DNA from: Bacteroidota bacterium
GTDB taxonomy: Bacteria; Bacteroidota; Bacteroidia; B-17B0; B-17BO
Reading direction: 5' to 3'
Assembly: GCA_025356715.1 (NCBI GenBank)
Contig: JANXRU010000117.1
Span: 1 to 5,379 of the forward strand
DNA: 5,379 bases
The notes beneath the pieces were generated by a model. It was not told the DNA's origin, did not search any database, and saw only the letters and a program-made list of their open reading frames with translations. Below are positions 1-5,379 of this stretch, one piece after another; position 1 is the first letter of the stretch, and each line of letters begins with the position of its first letter. The translations under genes were made by a program, and so were the position numbers.

Positions 1-1716
1 GGTTTACGTTTTTCGCGTGAAAATGGAGGAAACAATTGTAGCAGATATAATTGGAGAAAAAAAATCACCTGCCACCCAGATTGGTATAATAATGTATATC
101 AAACGGATTGGGATTTTCAAGCAAAAAAGTTAGGTGATAGTTTACCCGATGCGCAAGGTATGTGGGGCTTTCAGTTAATTGGCAAAGCTGCTTCTAATAC
201 AAGTAATAATTTTAATGATTGGGCTTATAATGGGTCCTCTTATTGGAGCGGTGTTTTGCAAAATTTAGCAGGTGGTGGTGTTCCTAATGGAGCAGGAGGG
301 AGTGTAGCAACAACAGCTGGTAATCCTAATTTATATACTCAAAATTGGCCTGCCGATTCTACTGTAAAAATTTTAGATAATTGGTTTGGTGTGGGAGGCT
401 TAGGATTAAATAATACTAAAATACAATATTGGAGTATGGATAATGAGGCGGATATTTGGAGCGATACACATGATGATGTGATGCCAACACAACCAACTGC
501 CGAAGCCTTTATGCAATTATATTTTTCGGTAGCAAAAAAAGCGCGTGCTAAATTTCCAAATATTAAATTAACAGGACCAGTGCCTGCTAGTGAGTGGCAA
601 TGGTATGCTTGGAACAATGCAAAAGTTTTAGCCCTGAACGGACAAAGTTATACTTGGTTAGAATTTTTTATTAAGCGCATTTCCGAAGAACAAACTGCTT
701 CAGGTATTAGATTGTTAGATGTGATTGATATACACAGCTATCCTAATGAATCTAATAGCGCCGAGGTGGTTCAACTGCACCGTATTTATTTTGATACTAC
801 TTATAGTTACCCAGGTGCTAACGGTGTAAAAACAACAGCAGCTTCTGGTTGGGACAATACCATTACACAAGAGTTTGTGTTTGAACGATGCAATCGTTGG
901 TTAAATCAATACATGGGGCCCAATCATGGTGTTAGTTTTGCCGTTTCCGAATATGGTTTTACACACGTTAATCCAAATGTGAGTTCGGTAAGTTACGCCT
1001 CTATGCTAGGTACTTTTGCTGATAATGGCGTGGCTTTATTTTCACCTTGGTATTGGAACATTGGGATGTGGGAAACCATGCACTTGTTTAGTAAATATGC
1101 TAAAACCACGCGAGTTAAATCTGTCTCCAATCAAGAGTTAAATGTATCGGCATACTCTTCCGTTAATACAACTAACGATTCGATGACCGTTATTTTGGTT
1201 AACAGGCATTTAACTTCAATGAAAACAGTAAGTATGACTTTGAGTAATTTTACCATTCCAAATGGCTCATATATCACAAAACAATTAAATGCTTTACCAA
1301 GTACCGAAACATTTATTTCTCGCACAAGTAATGCACTTGCTAGTAATTCAGTGGTTGTTTCTGCAAATACTTTTACTATTAATTTACCTGCCTTATCTAC
1401 AACCGCCATTTTATTGAAAGGAACGGGAGTTACAACAGCTGTTTCAGAAACTTTTGTAGGTAATATTCATGTGAAATTATTTCCAAATCCAACTTCGACT
1501 GAAAATACATTTTTAGATGTAGTATCAGAAAATGCATTGGATTTTAAGTTGGAAGTTCATAATACGCTAGGACAAATCATTTATACTAAACAATATTCTG
1601 GGGTTAATCAGTCATTGATACAAATTCCATCGTCTCGTTTTGAAGAAGGTATTTATGCAGTTACTCTTTCAGGTACGAAAGGAACAATTTGGAACAGTTG
1701 GTTAGTGAAGATGTAA
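1..1716 (+). CDS. Secreted GH44-family glycoside hydrolase (endoglucanase/xyloglucanase type) with T9SS sorting domain, 5'-truncated
   Basis: The frame is open from base 1 to the TAA at 1714-1716, giving 571 visible residues; the true start lies upstream, and the ATG at 160 is internal because conserved family sequence precedes it. Numbering by visible residue: GGNN..RYNW (9-18) resembles the GH44 GGN-R-x-TGYNW motif. WSMDNEADIW (144-153) resembles the acid/base motif of GH44, with E149 the likely proton donor. RLLDVIDIHSYP (237-248) matches the family's RLLDVLDVHWYP. AVSEYGF (314-320) fits the nucleophile strand, with E317. The 168-residue spacing is close to that recalled for Clostridium thermocellum CelJ/Cel44A. 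A beta-sandwich follows (about 375-474), with the NxFTxxLPALS-type ending seen in GH44 enzymes. Residues 491-571 form a T9SS type A sorting domain (KLFPNP start, LGQ, GIY, WLVKM end), so export across the outer membrane is expected. GH44 enzymes cut beta-1,4-glucans and xyloglucan; the actual substrate here is inferred. The signal peptide and first barrel strand are missing. Confidence 0.85.
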   Translation, partial: GLRFSRENGGNNCSRYNWRKKITCHPDWYNNVYQTDWDFQAKKLGDSLPDAQGMWGFQLIGKAASNTSNNFNDWAYNGSSYWSGVLQNLAGGGVPNGAGGSVATTAGNPNLYTQNWPADSTVKILDNWFGVGGLGLNNTKIQYWSMDNEADIWSDTHDDVMPTQPTAEAFMQLYFSVAKKARAKFPNIKLTGPVPASEWQWYAWNNAKVLALNGQSYTWLEFFIKRISEEQTASGIRLLDVIDIHSYPNESNSAEVVQLHRIYFDTTYSYPGANGVKTTAASGWDNTITQEFVFERCNRWLNQYMGPNHGVSFAVSEYGFTHVNPNVSSVSYASMLGTFADNGVALFSPWYWNIGMWETMHLFSKYAKTTRVKSVSNQELNVSAYSSVNTTNDSMTVILVNRHLTSMKTVSMTLSNFTIPNGSYITKQLNALPSTETFISRTSNALASNSVVVSANTFTINLPALSTTAILLKGTGVTTAVSETFVGNIHVKLFPNPTSTENTFLDVVSENALDFKLEVHNTLGQIIYTKQYSGVNQSLIQIPSSRFEEGIYAVTLSGTKGTIWNSWLVKM

Positions 1717-1734
1717 AATTTTATTACGTCCTAT

Positions 1735-2250
1735 TTATTTTTTAAACCAATCACTGTACATTAAGTAATTGTCTGCGATGCGATTTATTTCGCCGTGAAT
1801 TAACTCTTGCGAAATGTCTTTTACTTTTTTTGCGGGAACACCTGCATAAATACATCCACTTGGCACTATTGTTCCTTCAGTAAGAACAGCACCTGCAGCG
1901 ATAATGCTGTTACTCCCTATTTCGCAATTATCCATTACTATAGCGCCCATACCAATTAGTACATTGTCATGAACTAAACAGCCATGCACAATGGCATTAT
2001 GCCCAACAGATACGTTATTGCCTAAAACTGTTTTTGTTTTTTTATACGTACAATGAATGACTGCACCATCTTGAATATTTACCTTATTACCAAGTCGTAT
2101 TGAATTAACATCGCCTCGCACTACAGCATTAAACCAAAAACTACAATCATCACCGCAAATTACATCACCAACTAACGTTGCATTTGGTGCAATAAAACAA
2201 TTGTTGCCAAATGAAGGTTCAATGCCATTAACTGGTAATATATAGGCCAT
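1735..2250 (-). CDS. Gamma-class carbonic anhydrase-like protein (YrdA/PaaY/CamH type, left-handed beta-helix)
   Basis: This is a 171-residue cytoplasmic protein with no signal peptide, a normal length for the short gamma carbonic anhydrase family. Hexapeptide repeats run from about residue 10 to 140 and build the left-handed beta-helix; the C-terminal stretch from about 145 is helical. The three zinc-ligand histidines of the family are present: H66 (in DGAVIHC), and H84 and H89 (in VGHNAIVHG). The conserved R45-G-D47 and Q60-D61 pairs match Arg59/Asp61 and Gln75/Asp76 of the Methanosarcina Cam enzyme. The acidic loop that carries Cam's proton-shuttle glutamate is missing: after H66 comes C-T-Y-K-K. 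That is the usual state of YrdA/CamH relatives, many of which show weak or no CO2 hydration in vitro, so the reaction is uncertain; CoA-ester or other metal-dependent roles remain possible. The ATG at 2248-2250 lies 9 bases after the upstream lipoprotein stop, suggesting co-transcription. No Shine-Dalgarno sequence is visible. Confidence 0.93.
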   Translation of the reverse strand: MAYILPVNGIEPSFGNNCFIAPNATLVGDVICGDDCSFWFNAVVRGDVNSIRLGNKVNIQDGAVIHCTYKKTKTVLGNNVSVGHNAIVHGCLVHDNVLIGMGAIVMDNCEIGSNSIIAAGAVLTEGTIVPSGCIYAGVPAKKVKDISQELIHGEINRIADNYLMYSDWFKK

Positions 2251-2259
2251 AGTTAAAAT

Positions 2260-3093
2260 TTATTTAAATGAAGTAACCTTAGTTCTTAAGCTAGTTATTT
2301 TTGTATCTAATTCTTTTAAAGCATCAAGCGTGTATATGCCATCCGTTTTTGAATTACATAAAATTTCTAAATCTTTTAAATCAGTAATTAGATAATTAGT
2401 TTCGGTACTTAATTTAGAAGCTACTAATAATTCAATCAAATATTTTAAAGATTCTGTTTGAGAAAAAATTTCTTTTACAACCTCTTCACTTTTAGTGTCT
2501 TTTGCTGTATTGCACGCTATATAAATCCCTTCAATCCAAGCTCCAGCAACTATTAATGCCGATGTGCCTGGACGACCATTTTCTTTTAAATAAATATCTG
2601 CATTTCTGAATGATTGAGAAATAATTTCCATTGTTGAGTCTCTATTCTCTTTATTCGCTTCCATTCGGTTAACCATTTTTTCATCAAATGCATTGCTAAC
2701 ACCTAAATTTTTGGCTAAGATATTGACGCAATTTAAAAACAGCATGGATTCTTGCGTTTGTTCAAATACTCCTGTAACATTCAAATCAGAACCATAGACA
2801 CCTAAATTTAGTGCTTGACTTGTTTCAATGGTATATTTATTTACGTTATTAGGATCACTTAACACGGCAGCGTTATATTCTGCTTGAGCTTTAGTAGTAA
2901 GATTAATAATTTGAGTACGGCCTGGTAATGCATTAAAAACATTTTGTGCCGAAATTTTTTGCGAATCTAATTTAACTATGGTATTTATATCATTATCATC
3001 ATCTATATCCTCTTGTTTGTTTCCACCACAAGCTCCGCATAAAAAAGCAATTGAACTTAAAAGTATAATTTGTTTAAAAGGTAATGCCATCAT
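2260..3093 (-). CDS. Conserved-looking Bacteroidota lipoprotein of unknown function
   Basis: This is a 277-residue protein with a lipoprotein signal: hydrophobic residues 8-18, then a lipobox-like L-C-G-A-C with C22 as the most likely lipidated cysteine (C19 is a weaker alternative). The residues after C22 (GGNKQEDIDDDND) are strongly acidic, like the lipoprotein export signals that send Bacteroidota lipoproteins to the outer surface. The rest looks soluble and mostly alpha-helical, with no membrane span after the signal. Recognisable blocks are ALNLGVYGSDL (94-104), the NREN/NRDS-type region at 142-153, and residues 166-194, where DIYLKENGRPG leads into a small hydrophobic VAGAWIEGIYIAC segment. 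I recall similar blocks in unnamed Bacteroidota lipoproteins, but this is from memory and gives no function. Three more cysteines (C122, C194, C246) lie in the mature part. Two ATGs lie in tandem (3093 and 3090); either could start translation. The gene sits 54 bases after the MORN gene and 9 bases before the carbonic anhydrase gene. Confidence 0.85.
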   Translation of the reverse strand: MMALPFKQIILLSSIAFLCGACGGNKQEDIDDDNDINTIVKLDSQKISAQNVFNALPGRTQIINLTTKAQAEYNAAVLSDPNNVNKYTIETSQALNLGVYGSDLNVTGVFEQTQESMLFLNCVNILAKNLGVSNAFDEKMVNRMEANKENRDSTMEIISQSFRNADIYLKENGRPGTSALIVAGAWIEGIYIACNTAKDTKSEEVVKEIFSQTESLKYLIELLVASKLSTETNYLITDLKDLEILCNSKTDGIYTLDALKELDTKITSLRTKVTSFK

Positions 3094-3123
3094 TATTTAT
3101 TTTTATAAATATACTTCTTAATT

Positions 3124-3131
3124 CAAATTTA
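3124..3131 (-). promoter_or_regulatory. Candidate Bacteroidota -7 element upstream of the lipoprotein gene
   Basis: On the minus strand this reads TAAATTTG, an exact match to the Bacteroidota -7 consensus TAnnTTTG. It lies 30 bases upstream of the first ATG of the lipoprotein gene, in the 54-base gap after the MORN gene, which is a suitable place for an internal promoter driving the lipoprotein and carbonic anhydrase genes. No good TTTG -33 element is found 17-23 bases further upstream, and the region is AT-rich, so this may be chance. Confidence 0.35.
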
Positions 3132-3147
3132 CAATTAACATTTATAA

Positions 3148-4947
3148 TTATTTTTTCACACCATTTTTATAGGTTATCCGGCTAATTTCCTTACCAGTTT
3201 TGTCATAAAAAATCCAATCACCGTTAGCAACACTTTGTTTTTTTCCTTTTCGTTTTTCACTAATTACTTTATAATTACTTACGGATTGAATGGCATTATT
3301 GGAGTAATAAGCAATGGATTTACCTGACAAATGACCTTCTTTAAAGTTTTGTTCTTTCATTAAGCCTCCTGTTTCGTAATAATATAACCAAGTGCCATGT
3401 TGATGCCCTTTTTCATAATCACCATCACTATCAACAAAATTACCTTTCTCAAAATAAGCAGTCCAATGACCATGCTTAATGCCATTTACATAATGACCTT
3501 TTTCACGATAATTTCCTGTTTCAAACCAATACTCCCAAGCGCCTTGTTTCTTTGATTTATCATTATATAACCCTTTATAATTTGGCTTCCCGTTAATATA
3601 CCAACCCTCCCACAATCCAGTTATTTCGCCATTACTAAAGGAACCTTGATCTTTTAATTGCCCATTATCAAACCAACTTTTCCATTGTCCATTTTCTTTA
3701 CCTAAAGCATAAGGCCCTTCTTGTAATGTTTTTCCATTTTCAAACCAAGTAGTCCAAATACCTATTTTCAAATCATTTTCAAAATTACCAATTTTCCATT
3801 TTTCAGTAGTCGGGTAAAAATATTCCCAAGTCCCAGTTTGCTTATCATCTATAAAATTACCTTCCGATTCTTTTTTTCCATTGGCGTAGTAGTATATCCA
3901 TTTATCGTTACGTAGCCCATTTTTAAGCGGACCTTCCATTTCCTTCTCTCCTTTTTCTGTGTAAAATTTCCACATTCCATTTTTCTTTCCATCAGTGAAA
4001 TTACCTTCACTTTTTACTTTATGATTTTGATAATAAGAGGAGTAGTAACCATTTAAGATGCCATTTTTATAAACCGCTTCATAGTCTAACTCTCCGTTTG
4101 GATGGAAATAACGCCAAACTCCATTCATTTGACCTTCCTTATAAGCGCCTTGTGCTTTAATAATCCCTCCTGTATACTGAGCTGTTAGTGTTCCGTTTCC
4201 ATTAATGATGACAGTTTTACCACGCTCATCATTCATCGTCATTAATAAACTAACAATAGAATCTTTTTGTTCTTTTATTTCTTTTCCGTTTTCAATGCGA
4301 GATACATATTTTGGAAAAATCTCATATTTTTTTTCAAATTTTAAAACTCCATTTTCGTAAAACTCCTTGTCAATACCACACAGTTTATTTTTACAATATG
4401 TTTTAATGGAGGCAGGTTTTCCATTTTTATAAAACGTTTTTACTTCGCCATCTTTCAAGTCATTGTCAAATTTTCCAGAACTTTCGAGTTGTCCATTATC
4501 AAAATAATATAGCCAATCCCCTTGTTTTTTCCCGTTAGCAAATGTTTCTCTGCTTTTTACTTGTTTATTTTCGTAATAGGATGTCCAAATACTATCCGAT
4601 AAATTAAGTTTAAATACAGTTTGTTGGGCTAAAGCCCCATCTTTAAAATAATAAGAAAAGTGCCCATGTTTTTTGCCACGGTTATAATTTTCGATGGCTT
4701 TAAGCGTTTTATTTTCATAAAAAAAGTACCAAGTACTATCCTCTTTCCCATTGTAAAATAAACCTTTTCGAGATATATTTCCGTTTTTGTAAAATTCGAC
4801 ATGTTTGCCATGAGGCATGCCTTTTACAATATTGGTTTCTGATTTTAATTTAGTTTGTTCATTATCATAATATTCTTTTTTAGGTTGTGCACGAACTAAA
4901 AAAGAAAGTATCAAAAATGCTGTAATGAAAGGGAGTTGTTTGTTCAT
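3148..4947 (-). CDS. Secreted MORN_2/YwqK-type repeat protein (labelled 'YwqK family antitoxin' in some databases)
   Basis: This is a 599-residue protein. Residues 1-20 form a signal peptide (K3, hydrophobic 5-18, likely cleavage VRA|QP), so it is exported to the periplasm or beyond; there is no lipobox, and no T9SS sorting domain at the C terminus. Nearly all of the mature part consists of 24-residue repeats of the form NGK-x-x-G-x-W-x-x-YY-x-NG-K-L-x-x-x-G-x-Y, the MORN_2 pattern. There are seven repeats at 42-209, a 61-residue non-repeat insert at 210-270 ending in a partial repeat, twelve more at 271-560, a 14-residue lysine-rich break, and one last short repeat at 575-594. MORN_2 proteins are very common in Bacteroidota and most are uncharacterised; they form beta-hairpin solenoids and probably bind proteins, lipids or glycans. 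The family name 'antitoxin' comes from ywqK of Bacillus and no toxin gene is present here, so that role is not supported. It is the first gene of the minus-strand cluster; no Shine-Dalgarno sequence is visible. Confidence 0.9.
   Translation of the reverse strand: MNKQLPFITAFLILSFLVRAQPKKEYYDNEQTKLKSETNIVKGMPHGKHVEFYKNGNISRKGLFYNGKEDSTWYFFYENKTLKAIENYNRGKKHGHFSYYFKDGALAQQTVFKLNLSDSIWTSYYENKQVKSRETFANGKKQGDWLYYFDNGQLESSGKFDNDLKDGEVKTFYKNGKPASIKTYCKNKLCGIDKEFYENGVLKFEKKYEIFPKYVSRIENGKEIKEQKDSIVSLLMTMNDERGKTVIINGNGTLTAQYTGGIIKAQGAYKEGQMNGVWRYFHPNGELDYEAVYKNGILNGYYSSYYQNHKVKSEGNFTDGKKNGMWKFYTEKGEKEMEGPLKNGLRNDKWIYYYANGKKESEGNFIDDKQTGTWEYFYPTTEKWKIGNFENDLKIGIWTTWFENGKTLQEGPYALGKENGQWKSWFDNGQLKDQGSFSNGEITGLWEGWYINGKPNYKGLYNDKSKKQGAWEYWFETGNYREKGHYVNGIKHGHWTAYFEKGNFVDSDGDYEKGHQHGTWLYYYETGGLMKEQNFKEGHLSGKSIAYYSNNAIQSVSNYKVISEKRKGKKQSVANGDWIFYDKTGKEISRITYKNGVKK
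3268..4137 (-). repeat. MORN_2 repeat block B: twelve 24-25-residue coding repeats
   Basis: These are twelve repeats covering residues 271-560 of the MORN protein. Ten are 24 residues long; two neighbouring copies (463-487 and 488-512) have one extra residue each, in the first turn and near the end respectively. Ten of the twelve have tryptophan at the position after the G-x turn, a more uniform pattern than block A. A further short repeat (residues 575-594, bases 3166-3225) follows after a lysine-rich break and caps the solenoid. Confidence 0.85.
4321..4824 (-). repeat. MORN_2 repeat block A: seven 24-residue coding repeats
   Basis: These are seven back-to-back repeats of exactly 72 bases, covering residues 42-209 of the secreted MORN protein. 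Each starts with an NGK/RGK-like turn, carries an aromatic pair at repeat positions 11-12 (FY, YF, YY) and an N-G or N-K turn at 14-15. Only three of the seven have tryptophan at repeat position 8. The copies are diverged at the DNA level, so they are old duplications and not a recent tandem expansion. Confidence 0.85.
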
Positions 4948-5012
4948 AAGTGTAAATTTAATAGTATAATAAAATAGTCGTTGAGAGATACAGGAAAATT
5001 GTAAACAAAGTC

Positions 5013-5021
5013 TGTGGATAA
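5013..5021. promoter_or_regulatory. Perfect DnaA-box 9-mer in the divergent intergenic region
   Basis: The plus strand reads TGTGGATAA, the exact complement of the consensus DnaA box TTATCCACA. It lies in the 158-base gap between the divergent MORN and TPR lipoprotein genes, next to a very AT-rich stretch (4951-4976). I found no second box with one mismatch in the gap, so it is not convincing as a replication origin. A DnaA-titration or DnaA-regulated promoter role is possible; so is chance. Confidence 0.4.
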
Positions 5022-5040
5022 CTGTATGACAAGTTAGGTG

Positions 5041-5071
5041 GTTGTGTTTAGTAAATGGATTCGTATATTCG
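5041..5071 (+). promoter_or_regulatory. Candidate Bacteroidota promoter for the TPR lipoprotein gene
   Basis: GTTG at 5041-5044 matches three of four bases of the -33 element TTTG. After 19 bases, TATATTCG at 5064-5071 matches the -7 element TAnnTTTG with one mismatch. The predicted transcription start near 5078 would leave a leader of about 28 bases before the ATG at 5106, a normal arrangement in this phylum. The -7 element overlaps a short dyad (GGATT 5057-5061 / AATCC 5073-5077) that could be an operator. Confidence 0.4.
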
Positions 5072-5105
5072 TAATCCTAAATTCACAAATAACCGATAAA
5101 ATCTT

Positions 5106-5379
5106 ATGCGTATTTCTATTTTAGTTTTCACACTTATTGTTTTTTTTCTTAATTCTTGCAAGCCAGGTGAGGAAAAACTTACCGAAAATATTGCGCATAC
5201 AGATTCCTTATATAAAATAATTAATGCGCCCGAATTAAAAGCGGTTAATCAAAAAATAATGGAAAACCCTAATGACGCTAGTCTTTATAATGAACGTGCT
5301 AAAATTTACTTAAAATACAAACAATTAGAAGATGCTATTAATGATGCTAAAAGATCAATTCGTATGGATAGTACAAATG
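5106..5379 (+). CDS. TPR-repeat lipoprotein, 3'-truncated
   Basis: An open frame starts at the ATG at 5106 and runs off the right edge, giving 91 residues. Residues 3-15 are hydrophobic and are followed by the lipobox L-N-S-C, with C18 the lipidated cysteine; the next residues (KPGEEK) are charged, fitting an outer-membrane lipoprotein. Residues about 54-90 form a tetratricopeptide repeat: NPNDASLYNERAKIYLKYKQ, then the second helix LEDAINDAKRSIRMDS, with the usual small residues at the helix crossings and a D at the turn. The final D-S-T-N looks like the start of the next repeat, so more TPRs are expected beyond the window. TPR lipoproteins of this kind act as protein-binding scaffolds in the Bacteroidota envelope; no specific partner can be named. 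The start is set by the signal peptide, since no Shine-Dalgarno sequence is present. The gene is divergent from the MORN protein gene, 158 bases away. Confidence 0.82.
   Translation, partial: MRISILVFTLIVFFLNSCKPGEEKLTENIAHTDSLYKIINAPELKAVNQKIMENPNDASLYNERAKIYLKYKQLEDAINDAKRSIRMDSTN

Noticed and set aside
339..617. Open frame of 92 codons on the minus strand
   Set aside because: It lies wholly inside the GH44 gene, antisense to the acid/base glutamate region, and its translation has no recognisable domain or signal; it is a shadow of the real gene.
1131..1409. Open frame of 92 codons on the minus strand
   Set aside because: It is antisense to the beta-sandwich domain of the hydrolase and shows no family features of its own.
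1..1716. Polysaccharide-utilisation locus
   Set aside because: No SusC, SusD, regulator or second carbohydrate-active gene appears in the window, and the downstream genes are unrelated envelope and housekeeping genes. Upstream genes cannot be seen.
1714..1723. Palindrome TAAAATTTTA as a bidirectional terminator
   Set aside because: It is only ten A/T bases with no loop and no GC stem; such palindromes are common in AT-rich DNA and would not form a stable terminator.
4629..4811. Open frame of 60 codons on the minus strand
   Set aside because: It is a shifted frame within the MORN repeat gene; the in-frame MORN repeats across the same bases explain the sequence.
3148..4947. Toxin-antitoxin system based on the YwqK family name
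   Set aside because: The protein has a signal peptide and no partner toxin gene lies next to it; the family name is historical and gives no evidence for an antitoxin role.
4979..5009. Promoter for the MORN gene on the minus strand
   Set aside because: TTTG (5006-5009 on the minus strand) could be a -33 element, but the only -7-like sequence downstream, TATCTCTC, matches poorly and is spaced about 15 bases away, so no promoter is called.
4948..5105. Replication origin (oriC)
   Set aside because: Only one DnaA box is present, there are no repeated AT-rich unwinding units, and no dnaA, dnaN or other typical origin neighbour is visible.

Overview
The window is AT-rich and densely coding. It looks like a chromosomal segment of a Bacteroidota bacterium, probably in the Flavobacteriia/Cytophagia/Chitinophagia range. 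Four things point that way: a C-terminal type IX secretion (T9SS) type A sorting domain on the first gene, lipoproteins with an acidic stretch after the lipidated cysteine, starts without Shine-Dalgarno sequences, and promoter-like elements of the TAnnTTTG type. Nothing suggests a mobile element, prophage, CRISPR array or RNA gene. I cannot name the genus.

Layout: (1) Bases 1-1716 (+) hold the 3' part of a secreted glycoside hydrolase of the GH44 type (endoglucanase/xyloglucanase family) with a C-terminal beta-sandwich and a T9SS sorting domain; its start lies outside the window. (2) It converges, with only 18 bases between the stops, on a three-gene minus-strand cluster that reads, in transcription order: a secreted 599-residue MORN_2/YwqK-type repeat protein (4947-3148), a 277-residue lipoprotein of unknown function (3093-2260), and a gamma-class carbonic anhydrase-like protein with a left-handed beta-helix (2250-1735). 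The gaps are 54 and 9 bases, so the last two genes are very likely co-transcribed. (3) A 158-base divergent intergenic region (4948-5105) carries a perfect DnaA-box 9-mer and a candidate promoter. (4) A plus-strand TPR lipoprotein starts at 5106 and runs off the right edge.

How they work together: the hydrolase is an exported polysaccharide-degrading enzyme and has no visible functional tie to the rest; there is no SusC/SusD pair or other carbohydrate gene here, so this is not recognisably a polysaccharide-utilisation locus. The MORN protein, the unknown lipoprotein and the TPR lipoprotein are all envelope or secreted proteins of a kind common in Bacteroidota. The carbonic anhydrase-like protein is a cytoplasmic housekeeping type and may only share transcription with the lipoprotein. 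I do not see a clearly new system. The points most worth a second look are the divergent GH44-T9SS enzyme, the two-block architecture of the MORN protein, the uncharacterised lipoprotein, and the lone DnaA box.
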